Part shown: in pieces, positions 1 through 6,469 of the stretch | How positions within the stretch are numbered: position 1 is the stretch's first letter | Layout of the letters: every line of letters starts with the position of its first letter | Assembly: GCA_030147225.1 (NCBI GenBank) | Contig: JASLAI010000248.1 | Span: forward strand, 1-9,370 | Length of the DNA stretch: 9,370 bases | Direction: 5' to 3' | Origin: Planococcus sp. (in: firmicutes) | Lineage (GTDB): Bacteria; Bacillota; Bacilli; Bacillales_A; Planococcaceae | Notes under the pieces: model-generated | What the model saw: the letters and a program-made list of their open reading frames with translations, nothing else | Databases searched by the model: none | What the model was told of the DNA's origin: nothing | Made by a program: the position numbers and the translations under genes

Positions 1-523
1 CCAATAATTGCTCAGACGCCAATAAGCCGCCTGTAAAATCAGCCAATGTATTGGTTGGATGAATCGGCTTGCCAGATGCATCCCTCAGTTGATCCAAAGC
101 ACCTGACAAAGCCATATAATTTAAGTCGTGGCTGCCTAAGCCTGCCATATCTCCCATTTGTCCATAGCCTGATAATGAACAATAAACCAAGTCCGCTTTT
201 ACAAGTTTCAAGCTGTCGTAATCTAATCCTAACTTTTTCATGACCCCCGGTCGGAACGTTTCAATAAGCACATCGGCACTTTTAACCAAATCCAGCATTT
301 CGAGACGCCCCTCTGCTGACTTTAAATCAATGTGAACAATGGTCTTCCCACGGTTATTGGCCCGGTGGACATGTCCACCGCTCATATAGCGTGCCGGGTC
401 GCCGGCGGGAGGTTCGACTTTGATGACTTCTGCGCCCAGTTCAGCAAGCCGCATGCCGGCATACGGTCCTGGAACATAATACGAAACATCCAGTATACGT
501 ACACCTTTTAAGGCATCTTTCAT
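1..523 (-). CDS. CaiB/BaiF family protein, alpha-methylacyl-CoA racemase-like (N-terminal 174 residues, runs off the window)
   Basis: My own translation from the ATG at 523 gives 174 residues before the window edge. They form the N-terminal Rossmann-like half of the CaiB/BaiF (type III CoA-transferase) family: 'GVRILDVSYYVPGPYAGMRL' near residues 7-26, 'GAEVIKVEPP' 30-39, then 'NRGKTIVHIDLKS' 57-69. Residues 130-141 read GSHDLNYMALSG and 160-166 read LADFTGG. This places His132 and Asp162 thirty residues apart, as are the catalytic His126 and Asp156 of Mycobacterium tuberculosis alpha-methylacyl-CoA racemase. Family members that are true CoA-transferases use an Asp nucleophile instead. The ATG follows the TAA of the acyl-CoA dehydrogenase with no gap, so the two are almost certainly co-transcribed and perhaps translationally coupled. 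Likely role: inverting 2R-methylacyl-CoA to 2S so that beta-oxidation can proceed. The family is sure; racemase rather than transferase is inference, because the third catalytic residue and C-terminal half are outside the window. Confidence 0.85.
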   Translation of the reverse strand, partial: MKDALKGVRILDVSYYVPGPYAGMRLAELGAEVIKVEPPAGDPARYMSGGHVHRANNRGKTIVHIDLKSAEGRLEMLDLVKSADVLIETFRPGVMKKLGLDYDSLKLVKADLVYCSLSGYGQMGDMAGLGSHDLNYMALSGALDQLRDASGKPIHPTNTLADFTGGLLASEQLL

Positions 524-1672
524 TTATAGGCCCATCCGCTTGGCAATGATCGTCTTCATAATTTCATTGGAACCGGCGTAAATGGCTGCTACTGGAATAT
601 CCCGGTACCGGCGTGCAATTTTATATTCCTCCATATAGCCATATCCGCCATGCAATTGCATGCATTCTCCAGAAATTCTTTTAGCCGTGTCGGTCAGCCA
701 ATATTTCGCCATCGACACTTTGGAAACAATATCTTTTCCAGCCATATGCTCTTCAATCAGCGATTCTAAAAAGGAATGACCGAGCTCGATTTCAGTGGCC
801 ATTTCCACCAATTTAAACTGAGAATTTTGGAACGAGCCGATCGGTTTGCCAAAAGCCTTTCTTGATTTCACATATTCCAATGTCATTTCCAGCATATCTT
901 CCGAAGCAACTTGTGCTGCCATAGCGACCACCAAGCGTTCCTGCTGCAATTTTTCCATTAAATAAGTAAAGCCTTTGTTTTCTTCTCCAATTAAGTTGGC
1001 TGCAGGAACTATGCAGTCCTCAAAATACAGTTCGGACGTATCTTGGGCATGAAGGCCAACTTTATCAAGTTTGCGTCCCTTTTCAAAGCCTGGTGTCCCT
1101 TCCTCTACCATTAACAAAGAAATCCCCCGATGCTTCGGTTCCGCTTTTGGATCGGTTTTTACCACGACCAGCACCAAAGTCGAATTGATGCCATTGGTGA
1201 TAAACGTCTTCTGGCCATTAATAATGTATTTGTCACCGTCGCGCACAGCTGTAGTGGATATATTCGCTAAGTCAGAACCTGCACCGGGTTCAGTCATGGC
1301 AATCGCTGTAATATGATCGCCTGAAACACAGCCTGGCAGCCAGCGCTGTTTTTGTTCATCGTTTCCGTATGCCTCAATATAAGGCACTGTAATGTCATTA
1401 TGCAGACCCACGCCTGTCAAACTGGCACCCACACGTTCCATCTCTTCTCCAATTACAACTGCATAACGGAAATCAAGTCCAAGCCCGCCATATTGTTCGT
1501 CTACCTGCGGACTTAGAAAACCCATATCCCCAAGTTTTTTCCAGAATGACTTCGGAATGAGCCGATCTTTTTCCCACTGGTCATAATTCGGGATCGCTTC
1601 CTTCTCCAAAAATTTACGTAAAGACTTCCGAAACATAACATGTTCTTCTTCCTCAAAACGATACTTCGCCAT
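524..1672 (-). CDS. Acyl-CoA dehydrogenase, FAD-dependent
   Basis: This 382-residue protein has the length and order of the acyl-CoA dehydrogenase family: alpha-helical N-terminal domain (about 1-120), beta domain, C-terminal helical domain. Signature 1 is AMTEPGAGSDLA (125-136); signature 2 is the HGGYGYMEEY region (341-350) followed by RYRD. It would oxidise an acyl-CoA to the trans-2-enoyl-CoA in the cytoplasm and pass electrons to an electron-transfer flavoprotein. The site where medium- and short-chain enzymes carry the catalytic Glu (YEG) reads YAG here (Ala366). A Glu does occur in the QQERL motif (Glu245), the helix-G position used by long-chain and isovaleryl-CoA dehydrogenases. That suggests a long-chain or branched substrate. 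I chose the ATG at 1672 because AAAGGGG (1682-1688) lies 9 bases upstream. The in-frame ATG at 1681 has no spacing to it and would add only three residues. Its TAA abuts the ATG of the next gene. Exact substrate unknown. Confidence 0.93.
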   Translation of the reverse strand: MAKYRFEEEEHVMFRKSLRKFLEKEAIPNYDQWEKDRLIPKSFWKKLGDMGFLSPQVDEQYGGLGLDFRYAVVIGEEMERVGASLTGVGLHNDITVPYIEAYGNDEQKQRWLPGCVSGDHITAIAMTEPGAGSDLANISTTAVRDGDKYIINGQKTFITNGINSTLVLVVVKTDPKAEPKHRGISLLMVEEGTPGFEKGRKLDKVGLHAQDTSELYFEDCIVPAANLIGEENKGFTYLMEKLQQERLVVAMAAQVASEDMLEMTLEYVKSRKAFGKPIGSFQNSQFKLVEMATEIELGHSFLESLIEEHMAGKDIVSKVSMAKYWLTDTAKRISGECMQLHGGYGYMEEYKIARRYRDIPVAAIYAGSNEIMKTIIAKRMGL

Positions 1673-1681
1673 TCTGTTCAT

Positions 1682-1688
1682 CCCCTTT
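1682..1688 (-). promoter_or_regulatory. Ribosome binding site deciding the acyl-CoA dehydrogenase start
   Basis: AAAGGGG on the minus strand overlaps the TAA stop of the upstream dehydrogenase (1687-1689). It lies 9 bases before the ATG at 1672 but directly abuts the ATG at 1681, which favours the inner start. Confidence 0.7.
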
Positions 1689-2457
1689 ATTTCGGTTGCA
1701 TCCGGATGGCTCCGTCTAATCTGATCGTTTCACCATTCAGCATCGGATTTGCGGTAATACTTTCCACTAATTGTGCGTATTCAGCAGGTTTTCCGAGTCG
1801 AGCTGGAAATGGAACAGCTGCGGATAACGACGCTATCGCCGCATCTGGCAATCCCTCTATCATGGGCGTTTCCATTAATCCTGGCGCTATCGCCATGACA
1901 CGTATTCCATCCCTTGCCAATTCTCGGGCAATTGGCAAAGTCATCGACACCACACCGCCCTTTGACGCGCTATATGCCGCTTGACCAATCTGTCCTTCAA
2001 ATGCCGCAACAGACGCTGTCGAAATAATGATCCCGCGTTCCCCATCTTCAGTTGGTTCATTTTTTTGCATAGCTGCTGCTGCGATGCGAATCACATTAAA
2101 AGTTCCGATCAAATTGACTTGGATAACTTTTTCAAATTGTTCGAGCTCAATTGGTGTGCCTTTCGACAACACTTTGCCTGGAGTACCGATTCCAGCGCAA
2201 TTGACCACTAGATTAATGCCCCCAAATTGTTCAAGCGTTTCACTGATATTCTGTTCAACTTGCCCTGCATCAGTGACATCGGTTTCTTTGTAGATAACCG
2301 ATTCTTCCCCCAACTCTTCAATCACTTTCGCTGCACGTTCCGTGTTTAAATCAAAAATAGCTGCTTTTCCTCCACTTTTTGCAATGCGTCGAACTGTCGC
2401 TTCTCCAAGTCCGGATGCTCCCCCTGTGACTACTGCTTTTACACCTGAAAATTCCAT
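1687..2457 (-). CDS. 3-hydroxyacyl-CoA dehydrogenase type II, short-chain dehydrogenase family (HSD10-like)
   Basis: A 256-residue classical short-chain dehydrogenase. The NAD-binding glycine motif is TGGASGLG (11-18). Asp36 ends the second beta strand, as in NAD-preferring members, and NCAG is at 86-89. The catalytic set is Ser149, Tyr162 and Lys166 (YSASK), with the same 13- and 4-residue spacings as Ser155, Tyr168 and Lys172 of human HSD10. From memory of that human protein, long stretches match closely: TFNVIR, TASVAAFEGQ, QAAYSASKGG, MTLPIAR and the ending RLDGAIRMQP. Likely reaction: NAD-dependent oxidation of 3-hydroxyacyl-CoA, possibly 2-methyl-3-hydroxyacyl-CoA, to the 3-ketoacyl-CoA for the thiolase encoded just upstream. 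The start at 2457 follows GAGGAGG-type Shine-Dalgarno sequence at 2464-2470. Longer in-frame starts up to 2652 would overlap the thiolase gene and add sequence foreign to the family. It lies 28 bases after the thiolase and 14 before the acyl-CoA dehydrogenase. Confidence 0.93.
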   Translation of the reverse strand: MEFSGVKAVVTGGASGLGEATVRRIAKSGGKAAIFDLNTERAAKVIEELGEESVIYKETDVTDAGQVEQNISETLEQFGGINLVVNCAGIGTPGKVLSKGTPIELEQFEKVIQVNLIGTFNVIRIAAAAMQKNEPTEDGERGIIISTASVAAFEGQIGQAAYSASKGGVVSMTLPIARELARDGIRVMAIAPGLMETPMIEGLPDAAIASLSAAVPFPARLGKPAEYAQLVESITANPMLNGETIRLDGAIRMQPK

Positions 2458-2485
2458 AGCTATCCTCCTCAGCTTCCAATATGAC

Positions 2486-3634
2486 CTATATTTTTTCAAT
2501 GATCGTGGCATTTGCCATGCCCATTCCTTCACAAATTGCCAGCAAACCATAACGGCCACCTGAACGTTCCAGTTCGTGGAGCAGCGATACCAGCAATTTG
2601 GTTCCCGTCGCACCAAGCGGATGCCCAAGCGCAATCGCTCCGCCATTAACATTCAGTTTTCCTGGATCTCCGCCAACGTCTTTCAGCCACGCCAAGGGGA
2701 CTGGTGCAAATGCTTCATTGACCTCGTAGCGATCCATGTCGCCAATTTCAAGCCCAGCTTTCTTCAGGACTTTCTTTGTTGCCGCTATCGGCCCCGTCAA
2801 CATCAAGGTTGGGTCGGAACCAACCACTACACGCGCTAAAATACGGGCTTTCGGCTTTAAGCCAAGTTCCTGCGCTTTCTCACCGGACATAAGCAAGACC
2901 GCCGAAGCGCCGTCACTCATTTGACTGGCATTGCCAGCAGTAATCACACCATTTTCATCAAACGCTGTTTTCAAACCTGCCAGCACTTCTTGTGTCGTTC
3001 CAGGGCGCGGCCCTTCATCTACGGCAATGACTTCTCTTTTACCGTCAGCTTCGTGCATTTCAATCGGGACAATTTCCCGTTCATAATGTCCTGCATGAAT
3101 AGCATTTTGTGCCCGCTCATGACTTTGTACCGCGTAATCGTCGAGCTGCTGTCGCGTGAACCCCCATTTTTCTGCGATCCGTTCTGCTGATAGCCCTTGA
3201 TTGATGATCTCATATTGATCTGTCAGTTTCCGGCTCGGCTTTGCATCTTGCATATTTGAAAACATCGGTACGCGCGTCATACTTTCTACGCCGCCTGCAA
3301 TAACGATATCCATATCTCCCGCCAAAATTGCCTGCGCACCAAAATGCACTGCCTGTTGACTCGAACCGCATTGACGATCGATTGTAACGCCAGGAACATG
3401 ATCCGGAAAACCCGCAATCAACGCTGCAGTGCGGGCAACATTGCCGCCCTGCTCTCCTGACTGCGAAACACACCCCAATATGACGTCTTCTACCATACTT
3501 TTATCAACGCCGGCACGTGTTACTAGCTCTCTCAAAACAAAAGCAGCCAACTCATCCGGACGCATGTCGGCAAATTGCCCTTTTCTTCTTCCTACAGGTG
3601 AACGCACCCCTTCTACAATGACAACTTCTCTCAA
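2486..3634 (-). CDS. Acetyl-CoA acyltransferase (thiolase, degradative type)
   Basis: The 382-residue product is a full-length thiolase. Cys89 (DRQCGSS) is the acyl-accepting nucleophile, NEAFA (306-310) and His338 (GGAIALGHPLG) are active-site motifs, and Cys368 (CEGMG) is the general base. It cleaves 3-ketoacyl-CoA with CoA to acetyl-CoA and a shortened acyl-CoA; with 2-methyl substrates the product would be propionyl-CoA. Its place in an operon with a dehydrogenase pair, under a FadR-type operator, argues for breakdown rather than acetoacetyl-CoA synthesis. The start is TTG at 3634, with GAGGTG (3642-3647) 7 bases upstream. The product then begins MREVVIVEGVRSPVG, the usual thiolase N-terminus. 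The only nearby ATG (3639) is in another frame and hits a stop at once. First gene of the catabolic operon; stop is TAG. Confidence 0.94.
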   Translation of the reverse strand: MREVVIVEGVRSPVGRRKGQFADMRPDELAAFVLRELVTRAGVDKSMVEDVILGCVSQSGEQGGNVARTAALIAGFPDHVPGVTIDRQCGSSQQAVHFGAQAILAGDMDIVIAGGVESMTRVPMFSNMQDAKPSRKLTDQYEIINQGLSAERIAEKWGFTRQQLDDYAVQSHERAQNAIHAGHYEREIVPIEMHEADGKREVIAVDEGPRPGTTQEVLAGLKTAFDENGVITAGNASQMSDGASAVLLMSGEKAQELGLKPKARILARVVVGSDPTLMLTGPIAATKKVLKKAGLEIGDMDRYEVNEAFAPVPLAWLKDVGGDPGKLNVNGGAIALGHPLGATGTKLLVSLLHELERSGGRYGLLAICEGMGMANATIIEKI

Positions 3635-3641
3635 AACATTT

Positions 3642-3647
3642 CACCTC
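3642..3647 (-). promoter_or_regulatory. Ribosome binding site for a TTG-started thiolase gene
   Basis: GAGGTG on the minus strand, 7 bases before TTG at 3634. It supports the non-ATG start, because no in-frame ATG or GTG lies between it and the coding sequence. Confidence 0.7.
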
Positions 3648-3658
3648 TTCATCTATTT

Positions 3659-3672
3659 TGAAATCGCTTTCA
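3659..3672 (-). promoter_or_regulatory. CcpA catabolite-responsive element (cre)
   Basis: TGAAATCGCTTTCA (plus strand) fits the Bacillus cre consensus TGWAANCGNTNWCA at every defined position, and so does its complement. It lies between the proposed transcription start and the ribosome binding site of the thiolase gene, roughly +27 to +40. There CcpA bound with HPr-Ser-P would block elongation. B. subtilis fatty-acid breakdown genes are known to be under CcpA as well as FadR, which fits. Confidence 0.65.
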
Positions 3673-3683
3673 CTAAGCTGAAT

Positions 3684-3701
3684 TGAATGACTATTCACTC
3701 A
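3684..3701 (-). promoter_or_regulatory. FadR (TetR family) operator
   Basis: TGAATGACTATTCACTCA matches 17 of 18 positions of the B. subtilis FadR consensus TGAATGAMTANTCATTCA, on either strand. It sits directly downstream of the likely -10 and covers the transcription start, a classical repressing position. Long-chain acyl-CoA releases FadR in B. subtilis, so the operon should be induced by fatty acids. The match is seen; identity of the regulator is inference from the box. Confidence 0.75.
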
Positions 3702-3704
3702 TTT

Positions 3705-3732
3705 ATTCTATTGTACAAGAACCTTTTCTTAA
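3705..3732 (-). promoter_or_regulatory. Probable promoter of the acyl-CoA catabolic operon
   Basis: On the minus strand TAGAAT (3705-3710, 5 of 6 to TATAAT) follows a poor -35, TTAAGA (3727-3732), by 16 bases. An alternative -10 is TACAAT at 3710-3715. Both would start transcription within or just before the FadR box. The region is right, but the exact promoter is uncertain because the -35 is weak. Confidence 0.4.
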
Positions 3733-3747
3733 ATACTATAAGAAAAG
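3723..3747. repeat. Perfect 9-bp inverted repeat overlapping the -35 region
   Basis: CTTTTCTTA (3723-3731) and TAAGAAAAG (3739-3747) are exact complements around a 7-base centre. No T-run follows on either strand, so it does not read as a terminator. Centred about 30-35 bases before the proposed start of the thiolase operon, it could be a second operator. No regulator recognised. Confidence 0.45.
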
Positions 3748-3851
3748 CACGAGGCACTTTCCGAATTTCTCCTAAATTTTAAAAAGCTGAACACTTTCCT
3801 TCTATACTCCAAAAAGCTTGCAGGCCTCATTGTGAAAATCTTTTTGAGCAG

Positions 3852-3906
3852 AAAAAAACGACTGTTTTCAGAAGTCATTCTACCTGACTTTCTGCACAGT
3901 CGTTTT
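3852..3906 (-). terminator. Rho-independent terminator of the osmoprotectant transporter operon
   Basis: An 11-bp perfect stem pairs 3855-3865 with 3896-3906 (AAAACGACTGT with its complement). A second inner stem, 3869-3877 with 3885-3894, is broken by one bulged base. On the minus strand it is followed by a run of seven U. It lies a few bases after the stop of the receptor gene and isolates that operon from the thiolase operon. The other direction has only four T, so termination is mainly for the minus strand. Confidence 0.88.
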
Positions 3907-3910
3907 CGGT

Positions 3911-4813
3911 CTATTCTTCAATTAATCCTTTTTCAATAAGGAACTCACGAGCAACATCGCTGGCTACTTCCTGGTCTACATCAATTCGTGAATTCATGGC
4001 GAGCATCTCTTCTTCACTGATTTGACCAGCAAGCCCACTTAACACTTCCTCAAGCTCTGGATACTCTTCAAGTGTTTCCAGTCGTACAACAGGGGCTGCA
4101 TCGTATTTCGGGAAAAACGATTGATCATCTTCCGTCGTTTCCAAATCGAATAATGCAATACGGCTATCTGTTGTAAAAGCTGGTATGACATCCACTTCTC
4201 CACTATTGACCGCTTCATACATGATGGCTGGATCAAAGCTTTCCGTTGCCGAAAATTCGAATGGATAGGTAGCGACCAAATCATCAAAGCCATCTCCTTG
4301 GCGCTCATAGAAAGGGTGTGGCGCTCCGAAGCGCATATTTTCCGACTTTGAAACTTCTGCTAGTTCTGAATAGGTTTCAGCGTCATATCCACTATCTTTT
4401 GAATAGGCTAAAGTATAACCATTTTCAAATCCGAGCGGTTCAAGCCAGGTGGCACCCAATTGCTCTTCATAGCCTTTTCTGACAATTTCCAAAACCTCTT
4501 CTGAAGATTGGCCAGGTACCGACTCTTCCTTCAACACGTCTTTCATTCCTGTACCTGTATATTCTACGTACATATCAATTTCGCCTTTCTCTAAAGCAGG
4601 CGTCATAATGGACACTTCACCGAGTCCATCCTCATACTCCACTGTGTATTCCGAGTTTGCTTCAATGTATTGTCCAAGAATATGAGGGAGAATGTATTGT
4701 TCTGTCCACGGCTTGCCGCCGATTATAATTGGATCTGATGCATCTCCCCCTGATCCACATCCCGCAATTACTGTTGTGCCAACCAATAACAAACCTAATG
4801 CCATCTTTTTCAT
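3911..4813 (-). CDS. opuCC: Osmoprotectant ABC transporter, substrate-binding lipoprotein (OpuCC-like)
   Basis: The 300-residue product begins with a short basic N-terminus and hydrophobic stretch ending in the lipobox VIAGC, so Cys19 would be lipidated and the protein tethered outside the membrane. The rest is an OpuAC-type glycine betaine/carnitine/choline binding domain: TEQYILPHILGQYIE (37-51), ALEKGEIDMYVEYTGTG (73-89), which is the family hallmark, and FTTDSRI (213-219). It would capture a quaternary amine and deliver it to the permease encoded just upstream. The start at 4813 has AGGGGGA 7 bases upstream, formed partly by the TAG stop of the permease gene 12 bases away. Last gene of its operon. 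It is rich in Glu and Asp, as extracellular proteins of salt-adapted bacteria often are. Exact ligand not readable by eye. Confidence 0.9.
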   Translation of the reverse strand: MKKMALGLLLVGTTVIAGCGSGGDASDPIIIGGKPWTEQYILPHILGQYIEANSEYTVEYEDGLGEVSIMTPALEKGEIDMYVEYTGTGMKDVLKEESVPGQSSEEVLEIVRKGYEEQLGATWLEPLGFENGYTLAYSKDSGYDAETYSELAEVSKSENMRFGAPHPFYERQGDGFDDLVATYPFEFSATESFDPAIMYEAVNSGEVDVIPAFTTDSRIALFDLETTEDDQSFFPKYDAAPVVRLETLEEYPELEEVLSGLAGQISEEEMLAMNSRIDVDQEVASDVAREFLIEKGLIEE

Positions 4814-4825
4814 ACCAATTTCCCC

Positions 4826-5464
4826 CTACGTTTTTAATCCTTTTGGTGTTGCTCTCTTTTCAATCCACTTCAATATCTGATCAAATCCGATAGCCAGCAG
4901 GGCAACTGGAAGGGCACCTGCTAAAACCAGCGAATTATTATACGATTGCAATCCTCTGTAAATGATATCTCCTAGACCGCCTGCTCCCACAAAAGTCGCA
5001 AGCGTGGCGATGCCAACAGTCAATACAGTGGCAGTTCGAATTCCCGCCATGATGAACGGCAATGCCAACGGCAATTCGATTTGACGCAGAATTTGTGTCC
5101 GCGTCATACCCATTCCACGTCCTGCTTCAATCGTCGAGCCATCGACACCGACAATTCCCGCATAAGTATTTCGCAAAATCGGCAGCAAAGCGTAAATGAT
5201 GAGTGCAATTAATGCAGTCGGTGAGCCAATACCTAAAATCGGCACCAAAAAACCGAATAAAGCAAGACTCGGTATCGTTTGGAAAATTGCCGTCACCCCA
5301 ATAATCGGCTCAGCATAGCGACGGTAGCGCGTAATGATAATTCCTAAGGGCAATGCAATGGCAATGCCGATAGCTACCGCTACAAAAGACAAATACATAT
5401 GTTCTAAAAGCGCACTGACGATCATATCCTGCCGTTTTACGAGAGTATCCAGGAAATTTCTCAT
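4826..5464 (-). CDS. opuCB: Osmoprotectant ABC transporter, permease (OpuCB-like)
   Basis: A 212-residue inner-membrane protein with about five to six hydrophobic segments (near 23-46, 54-79, 82-99, 138-160, 176-198). Between them is the cytoplasmic EAA loop, EAGRGMGMTRTQILRQIELP (113-132), which docks on the ATPase. FQTIPSLALFGFLVPILGIG (61-80) is typical of OpuBB/OpuCB proteins. The ATG overlaps the TGA of the ATPase gene by four bases (ATGA), indicating translational coupling. B. subtilis OpuB and OpuC each have two different permeases; here only one is present between ATPase and receptor, and a terminator follows the receptor. It probably works as a homodimer, or pairs with a subunit encoded elsewhere. 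Confidence 0.92.
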   Translation of the reverse strand: MRNFLDTLVKRQDMIVSALLEHMYLSFVAVAIGIAIALPLGIIITRYRRYAEPIIGVTAIFQTIPSLALFGFLVPILGIGSPTALIALIIYALLPILRNTYAGIVGVDGSTIEAGRGMGMTRTQILRQIELPLALPFIMAGIRTATVLTVGIATLATFVGAGGLGDIIYRGLQSYNNSLVLAGALPVALLAIGFDQILKWIEKRATPKGLKT

Positions 5465-6429
5465 GCCAATACCCCCGCATCCTTAACAAGCGCCGCCTTC
5501 AATAAATCACGGGCATTGGCATAAGCCACAACTTCTCCGCCTTTACTGATAGCCAAATAGTTTTTATCGCTGTTGTCCAGCTGCAGAAAAGCACTTTCAA
5601 TTGTAGAGTCAGCAGATATCTTTTCAGCATCCCCTGCCCAGTCAGTAGCGAACAAGTCCAGAAATTCGATTAATCTCTTTTCTCCGAATGTACGCTTTTG
5701 ATTGATGCGTTCTACTCCGATGAAATTTCGGACAAATTCATTTGCGGGTTCATCAATCAGTTGCTGCGGCGTTCCTATCTGTTCCACTTGTCCCTTACGC
5801 ATTACAATGATGGAATCTGCAATTTTTAAAGCTTCGTCCATATCATGTGTGACAAAAACGATCGTTTTATTAATCGTTTGCTGCAGATTTCGAAGCTCGT
5901 CCTGCAATTGTTCCCGGCTGATGGGATCAAGTGCCGAAAACGGCTCATCCATTAAAACAATATTGGGATCTCCAGCCAGCGCGCGAACTACCCCTACGCG
6001 CTGCTGTTGTCCTCCGCTCAATTCAAGTGGATAGCGATCCATATAAATTTCTGGATCCAAACCGACTAACTCGAGCAATTCGCGTACACGCTCTTCTTTT
6101 TTGGACTTGGGCCATTCCAGCAATTTCGGAACCAATGCTACATTGTCAGAAATGGTCATATGAGGGAATAAGCCAATTCGCTGAATAACATAACCGATTG
6201 AACGACGCAGTTGGACTTCATCCATATCATTTATAGGCTTGTCGTCAATATAGATGTTTCCTGCCGTCGGCTTCTCTAATTTATTGATCATTTTCATTAA
6301 AGTGGTTTTACCGCATCCACTAGGGCCGATGATGGCAGTCAATTCATGAGTGGGAAGAACAATTGAAATGTCCTTTAATGCTTCCGTTCCATCCAGAAAG
6401 CGCTTTGTGACATTTTCAAATCGAATCAT
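5461..6429 (-). CDS. opuCA: Osmoprotectant ABC transporter, ATP-binding protein (OpuCA-like)
   Basis: A 322-residue ATPase with Walker A GPSGCGKTT (35-43), Q-loop Gln83, signature LSGGQQQR (137-144), Walker B IVLMDEP (157-163), SALD D-loop (165-168) and switch His195. The sequence around IGYVIQRIGLFPHMT and the RNFIGVERI junction near 234-242 is typical of the OpuBA/OpuCA branch. In B. subtilis these proteins are about 380 residues, with two C-terminal CBS domains that gate transport by ionic strength or cyclic-di-AMP. Here only about 80 residues follow the ATPase core, enough for one short or degenerate CBS-like unit. The start at 6429 has GAAGGGAG 8 bases upstream. First gene of the three-gene operon. 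OpuC- rather than OpuB-type naming is a guess from gene order. Confidence 0.92.
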   Translation of the reverse strand: MIRFENVTKRFLDGTEALKDISIVLPTHELTAIIGPSGCGKTTLMKMINKLEKPTAGNIYIDDKPINDMDEVQLRRSIGYVIQRIGLFPHMTISDNVALVPKLLEWPKSKKEERVRELLELVGLDPEIYMDRYPLELSGGQQQRVGVVRALAGDPNIVLMDEPFSALDPISREQLQDELRNLQQTINKTIVFVTHDMDEALKIADSIIVMRKGQVEQIGTPQQLIDEPANEFVRNFIGVERINQKRTFGEKRLIEFLDLFATDWAGDAEKISADSTIESAFLQLDNSDKNYLAISKGGEVVAYANARDLLKAALVKDAGVLA

Positions 6430-6469
6430 AGCATCCGCTCCCTTCTGATTCTTTCAGCCTAGCTTTTTT

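Noticed and set aside
2458..2652. A 65-residue N-terminal extension of the short-chain dehydrogenase frame
   Set aside because: It overlaps the 3' end of the thiolase gene and adds sequence foreign to the family. A strong AGGAGG sits just before the inner ATG at 2457.
1640..2839. Several plus-strand reading frames opposite the dehydrogenase and thiolase genes
   Set aside because: They are antisense to strongly conserved proteins, have no ribosome binding sites, and their translations look like no protein family.
3781..3850. Repeated AAAAAGCT motifs and A/T-rich stretches between the terminator and the thiolase promoter
   Set aside because: Only short, imperfect repeats with no dyad, open frame or promoter pattern; likely chance in A/T-rich spacer.
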